Positions 12,202 through 24,029 of a stretch of DNA of 64,000 nucleotides are shown one piece after another; position 1 is the stretch's first letter; each line of letters starts with the position of its first letter. Source of the DNA: Cordilura impudica (lineage: Eukaryota > Arthropoda > Insecta > Diptera > Scathophagidae); assembly GCA_963682025.1 (NCBI GenBank), contig OY821517.1, positions 93,493,946-93,557,945 of the forward strand, in the 5' to 3' direction. Both the position numbers and the translations under genes were made by a program. The notes below the pieces were generated by a model. The model made no database searches. It was given only the letters and a program-made list of their open reading frames with translations, and was not told the DNA's origin.

Positions 12202-13071
12202 TTATTTACTGCGTTTTTTTGTCAATCCTTTCTTGGCGTTACTAGGTTCAGCTGTTGATTTCGCTGCTGGTTTATTTGTTGTCTTTGGAAAGAAAGCGCA
12301 TAGAAATTTTAGTATTCTCTTCTGGTACTCATAAACTGCAACGGTATCATGTTTTAAATCGTCGGATACGATTGCCATACTTTTGTGTTCCAGTTTTTCA
12401 TCTTTCATGTAGTAAATAACTACTGTGAATATAGTTGCTTGGTCGTTATTGAAGTGGAATGCTTGTATGGCATCCTGAAGAACATATTTATAGTTTTCTG
12501 CGAAATCATATAAAATAACGAATTCACCAGACTTCAAATGTGTCTTCAAATCCTTGAAGAATGAACATTGCTCTTTGACTAAAAAGTCATGGTTTCTCAA
12601 GTTTAGCAATCCTGTAAACATTTCGTCCACAAAATCATCCACATTTAAAATGATTGTTTTCAATGTGCATCTGTCAGTCTGAATCCAAGAATCAAATTTG
12701 ACCTCTTCTATATATTCTCGATCTAAAGAGTTGATTAAATTTTCTTTGATGAGTGTGGTTTTCGGGCAATTGGTACATTCACCTAAGTGGCAAGAAGTTG
12801 TTGCATTAGGACACATAGTTAATTTAAGGCAATCGCGGTAATCGTGTTAATCTTCTGCAGAATCATCTGTTAAATACTTTAAGTTGATTTCCTTCAACAT
12901 CAGTTTAACATTTTCATGGCAAATGCAAACGCATACTGTGTGAGTTCCGCTGCTTTCTGCCAAAACGCAATGTTTTGGCCTCATTTGGGTTAATTTCGTG
13001 AAGCCAATTTTGACACCCGCGTGTTCAGATTGAAATGTTGCAAATAACTCTTTCAGGTTACAGATAACCAT
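12202..13071 (-). pseudogene. Gene of an unclassified transposon-like family (DFxEN / CVC-HENVKLML type), one stop
   Basis: From ATG at 13071 the minus strand is one continuous frame of about 290 codons, broken only by a TAA at 12847-12849. Residues 1-74 carry MRPKH and VCVCICHENVKLML. Then follow a Cys-rich patch (CPNATTSCHLGECTNC) and FVILYDFAENYKYVLQD, an Asp at a strand end as in RNase H-like folds. The C-terminus is a basic tail (AKKGLTKKRSK), and the second half seen in the relative at 24030-25303 (DGPxSQFKN) is missing. A 19-bp palindrome (13091-13109) sits 20 bp before the start, and module C lies upstream in the same orientation. The family is common in arthropod genomes, but I know of no assigned function; a DDE-type transposase is inference. 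Confidence 0.55.
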
Positions 13072-13114
13072 TCTCTTCTGTTATGTTATGAAGGTATGTT
13101 ACATACCTTCTGAA

Positions 13115-13690
13115 AGGTTAATTTGTCTGGTTTCTCAGTATAAGTTTAATTTGTAAGGTTTTACACACAAATAGGAAAAAATTCAAAAAAAAATTGTGAA
13201 AAAATTTGTGAAAAATTGAAAAACCGTTGTCTTGAGTTACAAAACATTTATTTTGATAGATATCCCACTCCCCTCCCACTAAGCGACCAAAAAGCTCTTA
13301 AAGGAAAAATCCTAAGCTTTCTTATGAAAAAAAAAAAAAAAATGCCCTTTTTGAAAAAAGAGGCAAACATGCTTTAGCAAAAAAAAAGTCTACCAATTTT
13401 TTTTTTTTAAGTATTTTTTTCCGACATATTGAATAAATAGCTATCTAAACTATTTGGGAGAAAATTTTCTAAGAACAATAGGTAATAAATTACATGGATG
13501 AGAAAAAACATCTTTTTGACTAAAATGTCAAATTTTGGTCCCCTCTAACTCAGAGAGATCTGGACCGATCTTATTGAAAAATTGTGTCTAAACTACTATC
13601 CAATAGGACTAACCTTGGTGCAAATTCCATCCCGATCGGAAGACATCGGTTTCAAATGTTGGTGCACTTGACATGAAACCCCCCCATATA
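13115..13690 (-). repeat. Repeat module C, copy 3, 5' of the 12202-13071 gene
   Basis: Reverse-complement match to 5548-6120 and 9767-10330, ending at 13690 with the reverse of ggggggtttcatgtcaag. Read on the minus strand, it runs straight into the palindrome and start codon of the gene at 13071. The first ~45 bases after the module still align with those after the plus-strand copies. Confidence 0.75.
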
Positions 13691-16600
13691 TATAAATATA
13701 ATAAACTATAAACTAAAAACAAATTTATTGTTTTGACTACAGCTGTTTTAATGCAAGAGTTACACGAAAATTCTTTAACGCCATTGGATAAATGTTGGCA
13801 AGAATTTAAGGCCATGTTTTAATAAAATGTTAATCAAATTTATTAAATTTCGTTTGCTAAAAATAGTCTGGGTTCGAGATGGTTAATTTGAAAAAGCACT
13901 GACTTGATATTCTTGGCTTTAGTATGCAAATATAAGATTGGTAAAAATTTAAAGCGACAGCGGGCATACACTCAAAATATTTCGCCGTTTTAAAAACTGA
14001 GCTTTACATTTTCAGTTAAAGCAGAAGTGTTTTTTTAAAACAGTTTCTTTAAATAATTTACAAAATCACATCATAAAAAAATATTCAGTTATGAACTTTT
14101 AGTAAAACTGTTTCCATTTTGGTCGATTTAAACCATATTGCGCTCAGTCCTTTTTCTACAACTGATATGTAGTAGTACATGTGAACTGAAAATAAATGGT
14201 AAAGCAACATTTTTTTTTTCAGAAATTGTCATTTAATGGTGCATTTAAGAAGTAGTAAATAATAGTTTGAAAACAATAAGCTTAGTATCATATAAGTACA
14301 CAACAGGTAAAATATAAACGAGTTTATTCAACATTGAGGTTTACTGTATAGAACGTATGATAAAAGATAAATAGAGTCTTTTATGGTCAAAAAGTTAGCG
14401 GAATTTTTCCCATATAAATAGGAAAACTCTAACTAAATTAATGAGTATTAGAGATGAAAAATTTTAGTTTAAATATTTTATTTTCTTTTTTTTTTCTATT
14501 TTTTTGATGATACAAAATAGGCATAAATGAAATGCACCGTCTCCCTTAAGTGGAAATTGCTGTCAGACTGAGAACCGCAAAACATTTTTTGGGGATTAGA
14601 TATCTCATCTACATTTCTTCTTGGACCAGTAATATAAAAATTCTAACCTGGAACTTGGGATAAGTCGGAAAACATGTAGGTTTTATCTTACGATAAACAA
14701 TAATTATTTTTTTTTATAAAATTTTGAACGAGTTTTCTGTCTGATCCTGTTCCTCATATTTATTCGTATTTCGATTCAGAAATTTATGCACTTTTTAGAT
14801 TTGCAGTCCAGTAATTTCTTTACTTTCCTCACAAAAAAGTACGAAAGAGTTTGATTCTAAAGCTCATCTTCCGTTGGAGACGTTCGGAGTTTTATTATTT
14901 AATTGCTGTATGTGTGTTCGAAATGTTGCGATTTTTATTACTGTGTTCAAACAAACAGGTGGCTAGTATTATAATATAAAAATTTTTATTTTTTCTTAAT
15001 AAAAAATAAAAAAAATTAATCACCATCAAACCGCCTTCAGGCTGATATTACTCTGACCTAACACATTTGTGGCAAAATGTTTTCTAATCCTTCAAACAGT
15101 TGTTAGAGTCTAATCCCAGAATGAACTTCGAAACACACAGCTATTCGGCATTCATCGATTTGATTGATTCAAAATGTGGCCGCGGAGTGATCTTTTGAAT
15201 TCTTGAATAGCCAGAAGTCACACAGTAAGGCGAACACAATGGTTGTAGATCAATATGAATCAAATTTTTTTTCGAAGAGTTCTCGAAGAATGGTGCAAAA
15301 ACCTAGAGTTACTTCATGCTACTGGCCCCTTTTTGCGAAATGCCTCACGCAAACGACGGGTAATACAAGCATAATACTACTTGCAATATTCATGATGCTT
15401 CAACAGCCGTTCTGTGGGGTGAGAAATTCCAAGTCAGAGTGAAAGCACTAACACTAAGCCAGTATGGTAAAACCTACAAATGGTTTTGTTGTGACCATTT
15501 ATAATTTTTACTTATATTGATTTTTGTTTGTACTATAAATCAAGAACTATTGATGAGATCTCATTTTATTCTTCAGCAAATAACTTCATCAAATCAACTT
15601 GCAGCAATTTAATCGAATGAAGTTTCAAACAGTTGTAATTTTATCCCCCTTTTTAAATCAATTTTTGAGTTAAAATAACATATTCAGGGCGTATGATTAT
15701 TATTTATGAGTAGAATAGAGATGTGTACGTATGAGTCATATATTTTTAGTATTAATTTGAACATGTATCAATACTTTTTGCTTTAATTGTTACACGGATA
15801 TATTAGTAAAAAATTATTTATTTAAGCCTTAGCTACAATTTTGAAAATGAGAAATCACTAATTTTAAGGAAACTGAACGAACAGAGTTTATTTTTGTATA
15901 ATGTTCCAAGTGTAAAAAAGCTACATATGTATATGTATATGTTGAAAACAATAAACTATTAAAACTCCCTATAATCGAAAATAAGCACTTTTATACATGA
16001 CATGGATTAAACGAAAGCATCACAAAGTTTTGTATTTGTGAACATTCTAAACACAATGATTACGTGCATGTTCTTATATATACTGAATACAAATTGGAAT
16101 ACTTTTGCCATCCAAGAAAGTGTGTTAACGCTAAAGAGTTCAATTGCTACATTCACATAGTTCAGTGCTGTAATGTTTAATTTTGTGAATCAACTTAACA
16201 GGATAAAAAAAAAAAAAAAATAAAATAAATTCTGATTGCATATAATTAGGAATAAAAGAGAATACCCATGATTGGGTAAATCGTATTACTAATTAAGGTA
16301 GGTCTATTGAAAAGTACATATTACGAGTACTTGGAAGGTTAGTTGTAACAGCTACGTGCAAAAATGATCGATGGCCAAGAAAAAATACTAAATTTTACTT
16401 AAGCAAATTGATATTTAAATTCAAATTGTTGATTTGACGGTTAAGGTTACACAGTTTCCACAGAACGAAATTTTGGAAGAAAGTGATTCAAAAGAGACTT
16501 TTGCATCAGAAAAGTGATTTTTAACATTTCCTTTTATAGTATAAAATGTAGTGATTGTTCTTTATTCAAATTATACATTTTCTTAAGAATAATAATATTA

Positions 16601-17084
16601 TTAAAAATAATGAATATACGGCTATGACATTGTGTCAGTCAGTCAGATGGAGAGTTAGTAACCTATGTTATAATTGTGTTTTCCTTTACAATTGTAATTA
16701 GTAGACCTCGACATTTACATATTACCACGTCTTTTTTTAGAGCAAAGATAAGAAACTTGTGATTGGACCAAAAAATCGTTTCGCATAAAAAGAATATGTT
16801 AAAAAAATGCAAAAAAATATTTAGAATATGCCAAGAATATTCCAAATATGCTAACCTTAACAAAAAATGCCAAAACTATGCAAAATATTTTGGGTAAATA
16901 TAACTTTTAAATAAATAACAAAAAAAATTAATGCTAATGAACAGAGAAATAGTTCCACGAACTAGAGATATAGATTCTATTTCACTATTTCATTTTTATT
17001 ATTATTGTTGTTCTATATTTGTCTGATATTAAAAATTGACAAAAATAAAAAGTTAGAACGTATATAGATAATTTAATATCTACA
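13691..17084. other. No gene or repeat family recognised
   Basis: AT-rich DNA. The small frame at 15203-15442 has no motif I recognise and no flanking context. The minus-strand frame at 16663-16863 is low-complexity. This may be ordinary intergenic or intronic host sequence. Confidence 0.4.
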
Positions 17085-17739
17085 TCTGTATATATAAAAT
17101 TCATTTTCTGTTTGTTTGTTTGTTTGTTTGACCGCTATACAAATTTTTATTTGTTAATGGATTTCCTTAAATTTGGTACACACGATCTCTGCTTCTTATC
17201 GGCCATGGCTGCTTTTACGCTCACTTTTATATACAATTCATTTTATGTTTTTTGGTATATTTATTCGCCATACAAATTTTTATTTTTTAGCGGACAAACT
17301 CCCCATATTTAAAAAAAAAATCACCAAAAGAAATTAACAAATTCCTCATTTTTTCTAAAAAAACAAAATAAAAAATTGAACTACTCCCCAAATTCATTTT
17401 TAAATTTTTACATATTTTTATTTAATGAATTTTGTTAAATATTTATCTAATTGAAAATCTGCATACTGCTCTCAATAAACCCATTTACAATCTGTATTCT
17501 TTCCAATAGCATCATTTCGGTGCGCGGAAGCGGTGAACGGACGCGACGCGATGCGCTCGCTGAAAACACCTTAGGTAAAATATCGGAATCATCTGAAAAA
17601 TATAATTTGGCAATTAAAATAACTTGACGTCAACTGCGCGGCAGCACGAGTGTAACTGCCACACGCACAGTGCGGCGCGCGTACGCGGACGCAACGCGCT
17701 CTCGGAACATCGGTCCAGCTTAAATATCAGAATGATCTG

Positions 17740-18251
17740 TGTAGTGTTTATATGAATTGCGTAAAGTAGAAATGTATAGTGTAACATTTGGATTCATGTA
17801 CACAAAGTGATTTATCCGTTTTACAGCACAAAACTATTGGATTCAAATGTCTTCTACATTTGAATACTTTGTGCTTTGTGCAAATCGATAGTTTACTCTA
17901 ATTAAGTTGTCTAACACAACTAAAGCTGAAATGCACTTGAACACTGATTGGAGTATAAGAGAATAAGTATAATGTATTAGATATATGGTAGAGGTTACTG
18001 ATTAAGAATTATTATTGCATATAAAAACTAGCAAATGAGTAATAAGTCTCAGTCAGTTTTTATAGCTCAGTTGAATCTCAGTTTTGTTTTTATTCAGTTT
18101 GTTTACAAGTCAGTTATGCTTTTAGAATAAAGAATAATAAAATAAAACAAAAAGTGTTTTATTTAATCAATCATCAATCACTACATAGAATAAGGCGATC
18201 ATTAATCACCACATGGCAATCCTGCCATATATCCTGAATTTATTCACCACA
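17740..18251 (+). mobile_element. Probable solo LTR (512 bp) inside segment B1
   Basis: Comparison with the uninterrupted B segment at 52188-53245 shows extra sequence between gaatgatctg and gaaaaatata. The insert starts TGTAGTG and ends CACCACA, the short inverted ends typical of LTRs. It is bounded by tctg and tttg, a possible 4-bp target duplication with one mismatch. Near its end it has agaataaagaataataaaa, which fits a polyadenylation region. No internal retrotransposon sequence is present. The superfamily cannot be decided from an LTR alone. Confidence 0.6.
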
Positions 18252-18412
18252 TTTGAAAAATATACTTTGGCCATTAAAATAAGTTGACGCTAACTGCCAA
18301 CTTTAGCTGCCAAACGCGCGGATGCGGACGCGAATCGTTCAAGGAACGCAGCTCAATGAAAAGTTTTATGATAAATTTTATCTACGTATGTGCAATAATT
18401 ACTATACATATA

Positions 18413-19694
18413 AGGGGTCCGCCATCTAACTTTTTTTTTTTCAACTAGTGCTTATTTCGTGAATGGTAACACTTAGCTCGTATCTGATTTGACTGATAAT
18501 TAGTTTTATCCTTCCGCTGAACGAATATGGTTGTGTATACGCTTGAACTACGCAGGGAAATATTGCAACATTACATGTGAGCGAAAATTGCGTACGGATT
18601 TTGGAAGAAGAGAAGCACCGTCAGCTCCGTATGTTCGTTGTCTTGTGAAAAAAAGTGAAAGAAACTGGCATCCTCATCGACAAACCAAAGCGTGAAAAGC
18701 CAAAAACAGTGCGTACACCTGAGAATATTGCTGCTGTGGCAGAAAGTGTGCGTGAAGCGCCATCAACATCAATTCACCGTCATTCTCAAGAATTGAACAT
18801 TTCGGACGCATCATTGCGACGAATTTTGCATAAAGACCTCGGTATGACGCCATACAAATTCCAATTGGATCAGGAGTTGAAGCCAACTGACCATCCAATG
18901 CGTTTTCGCTTCGCTAAGAGGGCCTGCGATCGATTTACAGAAAATGCCGATTTTGCCAAAAAATCATATTTTCAGACGAAGCTCATTTTGATCTTGGCGA
19001 GTATGTAAACAACCAAAATTGTCGCATTTGGGACACAGAAAACCCGCACGCATACATTGAAAAGCCGATACACCAAAAACGAGTCACTGTTTGGTGCGGA
19101 TTTTGGTCCAGATGCATAATTGGGCCATTTGTCTTCGAAAGTGAGCAAGGAGTGGCCGTTGAAGTCAATGGCGATCGTTATCGGGTCATGTTGAATGAAT
19201 TTTTGTTCACAAAAATTGAAGAGGAGGACATTGGCTACATTTGGTTTCAACAGGCCGGCACTACTTGCCACACTGCCGAAGCTACACTCGTTGTTTTGCG
19301 CCCTGTTTTTGAAGATCGCATTATCAGCCGCAGAGCTGATGTCGTTTGGCTACCTCGGAGCTGCGATTTGACACCGTCGGACTATTATTTGTGGGGTGCC
19401 CTCAAAAATAAGTGTTACGCCAACAAGCCAGAGACAATTGACGCTTTAAAGGACAATATTCGTCAAGCCATTAGTGAAATACAGCTGCACACAATCGATA
19501 ATGTGCTTAAAAATTGGACCGATCGTGTAGGCTAGTGCATGGCCAGCCGAGGCAGCCATTTGAACGAAATTATTTTCCATTATTAACCGGAAGGATTGTA
19601 CTTTCAAATAAAAAAAGAAATTTGAGATAATATTCAGTAGTTTTTTTTTTATAGCATTTTCAAAAAAAAAGAAGTTATTTGGCGGACCCTTTGC
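18413..19694 (+). mobile_element. mariner-type (DD41D) transposon, dead
   Basis: The left end aggggtccgccatctaactt pairs with the right end aagttatttggcggaccctt, inverted, with poly-T/A just inside each. TA lies at both borders, the target duplication expected of IS630-Tc1-mariner elements. It is inserted in segment B1 next to the sequence that reads tataagcagttgc, as seen uninterrupted at 20756. The exact last 2-4 bases of the right end are uncertain. Confidence 0.85.
18527..19586 (+). pseudogene. mariner-type transposase pseudogene
   Basis: Recognisable from MVVYTLELRREILQHY (ATG 18527) to the terminal HLNEIIFHY before TAA at 19584. It catalysed cut-and-paste transposition in its intact form. 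Damage includes a small deletion after codon ~17, a one-base frameshift near 18660 and another near 18960 just before SDEAHF (first catalytic Asp). The second Asp is replaced: WFQQAGTTCH has GCC (19254-19256) where the family has Asp. An early TAG stands for Tyr just after DRVG (19533-19535). The third Asp, in LTPSDYYLWG, is intact. The spacing from the second acid position to this Asp is 41 residues, so the element is a DD41D type. Confidence 0.85.
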
Positions 19695-19978
19695 TATAAG
19701 CAGTTGCGTAAAGCAACCTTGCGGACCAATTTTGAACGTCGCATTCATTTTCCATTTTTGAAACTTCTACAAATTTAACATCTCCGCTCAATGATGATCA
19801 CCTATTGAATGAAGAAATTTAATTTTTAAAAGTACTGATTCCTTTAATTTGCAAACTATTCCGTTATATTTGATATCTACAAAATAAATTAAAAAAAAAA
19901 AAACTTTCGCAGCTTATTTTTGAAGCATTTTTGCTGTAGCATTGCTGCAGCATCTGACAATCTAAGTCGAGAAATTCT

Positions 19979-20312
19979 GAAACACTTGAGCAAACCCAAT
20001 AACGTCTTGAAGCCCAAAGATCAAGAAAAGCTTTGTTAAGAGTAGCGGGAATGCCTGTATCTACTCAAGAGCGTCTGGAAATCCAGCGGCTAAGACAAGC
20101 TGAGTCGAAGGAATGTGAAACTCCTGAAACGACTCAACAATGTCTTCAGGCACAACGGATAGGACAGGCTAACTCCAGGGAATGTGAAACTCCTAAAACG
20201 ACTCTTATATCCCTACCAGAAATCTTTCGTAAGTTGGTTCCTTCATTGCAAGAGATAAGATGCACCAGTAGGAGATGCCACGAATGTTGTGTATCCCAAA
20301 GCTCTAGAGTAA
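19979..20312 (+). pseudogene. Helitron protein remnant: STPR-like repeats joined to the helicase tail
   Basis: Positions 20003-20209 encode three consecutive 23-codon repeats. Unit 1 starts RLEAQRSRKA, unit 2 RLEIQRLRQAESKECETPE and unit 3 CLQAQRIGQANSRECETPK, and traces of a further unit lie upstream with a TAA at 20000-20002. Repeats of this length and sequence are known as STPR and occur at the N-terminus of some arthropod Helitron proteins. They run almost directly into the extreme C-terminus of the Helitron PIF1 helicase (VGS..., then PVGDATNVVYPKALE and TAA at 20310). So Rep and nearly all of the helicase are deleted in between. Confidence 0.65.
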
Positions 20313-21215
20313 CTATAATTCGTAGCTTCTAAACATCATACGCTCAAAATAATCCATGCATAAACATAGTTAGTTGTAATGGTAAACAGGGGCTGAGTAC
20401 TTAGTCCCCAATGAAAAAAATCCCAAAAAATTAACTTTTTCCCCAAAAATTGCGGAATAACTTTACGGTTAACAAACTCCCCAAATTTTTGAAAAAGGTC
20501 CCCAAATGAAATGAACAAATTCCCCAATTTTTCTATAAACCAAATAAAAAAAAGAACTTACTCCCCAAACTCATTCTTAAATTTTTACATATCTCTATTT
20601 AATGAATTTTGTTAATTATTTATTTAAGTGAAAATTTGCATACTGCTCTCAATATTTGTCCTGCAATAAACGCATTTAAAATCTATATTCTTTTCACTAG
20701 CATCATTTCGGTCCAATAATTACCTGTTGATCCAAATAGGCCACACATATTCTATAAGCAGTTGCCTAAAGCAACTTTGCGGCATGTAAATTTGATGTCA
20801 CTGCTCAATGATGATCACTTACTAAATTAAGTAATTCAATTTTTAAAAGTTCTGATTGCTTTAATTCGCAAACGATTCTGTTATATTTGATGTATATCAA
20901 ATAAGTAAACTTAAAAAAAAAAAAATAATAAAAGCGGTTTCGTAGCTAATTGTTGAAGCAGTTTTGCTGTAGCCTCTTATAAAAAATTCTAAATTAAAAA
21001 ATGGAAAAGATTTAAATTCAAATAATAAATGAATTTACTCTCAAAAAAACGTAATCGCTGGGGAATTTGTTCATGATGAAAACAAATTTTTGGGGAGAAT
21101 GTTCATTGTTTTGGGGAATTTGTTCATTGGGTATCAAGTACCCAGGTAAACATAGTGAACCATTTTTCAAGTCAAAGGCCTTTGGATCCCTGGAAATACC
21201 GGGTAAAAAAGCTAG

Positions 21216-24029
21216 TTATCATTATAAAAAAGTGCATATTATTCCGCGTAATTAGTTGTACAGTATATAATTATAATTCTTCTAAATTTGTTATTGTTAG
21301 GCTTTGTCGGTTTGCACTAAAAATCATACTGTAGAAGCTTCGTTGTGTATTACAAGACAGGTGCTTATTTATACTTTTGAATATATTCATATTCCGCTGG
21401 TTCAATTGACGATACATCCATCTGCTATTTCAGTATTAATTATATTATTTAATTTTAAAATTATTTAAGAATACGGATTTCTTTTTATTATTGCATCAAA
21501 TTTGTTTGTTAATTCAGATCTAAATAAGACCAGTTGTACTTCGCATAACATTTTCCGCTTCCTCACATAATTCACTCGATTTGGCCAAGTCTAGACTTTT
21601 CGCCTCTAAACTAGTTATTATTTCTTGCCGCTCATTAAAATTTGACGTTATGTATATAAGATCGGCAAATAGCATTAGATTTTTGGGAATCCCCTTTGCA
21701 TGGGCGCTGAGTGCTTAGGTCCCAATGAACAAATGCCCCAAAGAAATGAAAAAATTCCACCAAAAATTTATGTGGAACAAATTCGCCAAATTTTATGGTT
21801 TTTGGGTCACACGTTCATTTTTTATTCCAATTTCAAATATCTTGGGACATTTCTTCATTTGTAAGTTGTAAGTTTGGGACATAACTTCATTTTTTTTTTT
21901 ACAAGACTGAGCTCGTTGCGCTCGCGTCCGTGCGCCACTTCCGCATGGATTTGGCAGCCACACCCGCGCCGCTCATTTGTCGTTAACTTATTTGCAATCG
22001 CCGCAAAACATATTTTTTCATATCATTCCGATATTTTACATTTGGTGCATAAGAAAATGCAAAAATGTTATGAAAGTTTGTTCAAATATATCGACCAAAA
22101 TTTATTTCAAATGGAACCAGCATTATTTATAACGGTCTACGAAACAGCGATGCGTAGTGCCTTAAAGCAGTGTATTTTGAGACAAGTTTGGCAGAATGTT
22201 GGTTCCATTATTGCTAGAAGTTGAATTTTGTTCCCTTGTATAATAATTAACTAAATTAATCAAAATTATCTAACATTCTGTCAATTATTCCGTTAAGATG
22301 TCAAATGTATAAAACAGTATTAAGCATTTAACAGTTTATGCGATTCCATTGTTCATAAATTAAAATTTAATTTTCCCGAGCATTTTTACGTAAATGTTTT
22401 GTTTACTCCTAAGTTAACATTTGTTCTTCGTTTAGTGAAAGAAAACATATAAGTTACTAAGTTTTAATGTATGTCTTGATGTTTTTAAGTTTTCTGTAAA
22501 ATCATTAAAATGCATTAAACTTTTAATTGCTCACGCATATGCTTCAACAATCCAAATGACAACAGAAACAGCAACATCAAAAAAACTAAATTAGGAAGTA
22601 AAGAAAAGTATAAAAAAGATGTCAAATAAGCACATACATACACACACACACTACTGAAATGAACTGGTTCGTCATTCTACCTCCCAACTCATCACAAAGT
22701 TTTTGTTTATGATGATAAAATGAAAAATACAATTTCCGTACACAGGTGTTGATGCAGTATAACCATGGTGACTCGTTCTTCCTCGTTACATCTTTACGAG
22801 CAAGCAAATGAAGATGTTGTATGCGCTTTGCTCCAAGACTTCTGAAAACAAATTTCATTTGAGATTTTGCTTGTTTTCTTTTGGTGTATGTAAAATATGT
22901 AATAATAAAGTTATTAAAAGTGTCATAACAACTCAAGTTGTGGTTTTTTTTTAGCTTTTTATCGTTCTCCATTTGACTTACAAGAAAACTATGAAAAGTA
23001 TATTAAGTCAATTGTATTTGCCAACAATTTACTTCATAAACATTAGATTAATGCATTTTGGTAAATATTTCGTAAGGGTTTCTTTTGAAAATATCATCGA
23101 CTAGATTTTGGATACTGACATGGTTGAAGTAGATTTTATTATACAAAAGTTGATAACAACAGTTATAACGATATAAAATATTTTCAAACGAAAAATGATT
23201 TCAACAAAAAATTACTTTAAATAGAAGATTACTTTTTTAACTTTAGTTTTTTGTATTTTTCTTTCCATTGATTCAACTTATGGTCTGCAACACTATTTTC
23301 TAAAATTAAAATTTTTTTCCTTACAGCACAATAGCTTTAAAAAAATATTTTTGTTTTATAATAAAAATTAATAAAAAAAAAAAATAAATAAAATATTACC
23401 ATAATTTTATAAAACTCTAAAAAAAAAAAATAATTTAACTTAAACGAAACTAATTCATATACTATAGGGCAATTCCACAGAACATGGGACAAGCATATTT
23501 TTTTTTTTTCTAGAAATACATCTCACTCAGTTCTCAGTTTTTATACATAGATTGAAGTTTCTAAATATCGATTTGGGAACATTTAGAATAGCTTTATTTT
23601 CTAGCATCACTCCATTCTGTATGAGCACACATGGAAAAATTATTAATGAAATTTTGGTTCAACTTTAAAAGTATGCAAGTTTTATTGCTTTATTGCAATA
23701 TTGAACTATTAGTATATTTTCTTGAAAGAATTATCTAAATAGATTATACTAATGCTGTTGTTTTAATTTTACAAGTTAAAATAAACTGTCAGTAGTAAGA
23801 TTTGTGAACAGTAAATTTTTTGTAAGTTGAATCACAAAAATGTGTTTTTTTTATCTTGAAAAGAAAGTAAGAACATTTAATTGATTTTTTTTATATTTTC
23901 TCCTTCCTAGAATCAAATATAAAAGAACATGTATGTTTGGTGGTTAGGTGTTCTTTCAGCAAAAACAAGCATTATTTTTTGTAAGGTTAGTCACAACTAG
24001 CATCTACAGGAATTAAGTGTTTTATTGAT
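21216..24029. other. No intact gene; contains fragments of Helitron segment B
   Basis: At 21705-21880 the phrase gcgctgagtgcttaggtcc and following (cccc aatgaacaaat) matches segment B in plus orientation. At about 21890-22050 cgtccgtgcgccacttccgc and following match segment B in minus orientation (compare 52740-52870). The frame at 21874-22224 spans these repeat fragments and is probably not a gene. The remaining DNA to 24029 is AT-rich; the minus-strand frame 22622-22972 shows no motif. Confidence 0.5.

Larger units (their letters stand above)
17085..21215 (+). mobile_element. Helitron derivative Hx, carrying nested insertions
   Basis: The 5' end reads A/TCTGTATATATAAAATTC (TC at 17085). 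The 3' end is CTAG at 21212-21215 followed by T, with the hairpin ccctggaaataccggg 11-26 bases before it: Helitron termini with the expected A^T target. Inside are the start of a ~155-bp tandem repeat (17098-17290), segment B1 (17291-19940), an STPR-helicase fusion (about 19979-20312) and segment B2 (20385-21215), a second copy of B. B1 was later broken by a solo LTR and a mariner. The same termini, helicase tail and B segment recur at 52188-54062 on the minus strand. It is non-autonomous because Rep and most of the helicase are gone. Confidence 0.75.

Noticed and set aside
15203..15442. 79-codon frame on the plus strand
   Set aside because: No recognisable motif and no related copy in the window.
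21874..22224. 116-codon frame
   Set aside because: Its first half lies in inverted Helitron segment B; the rest shows no motif.
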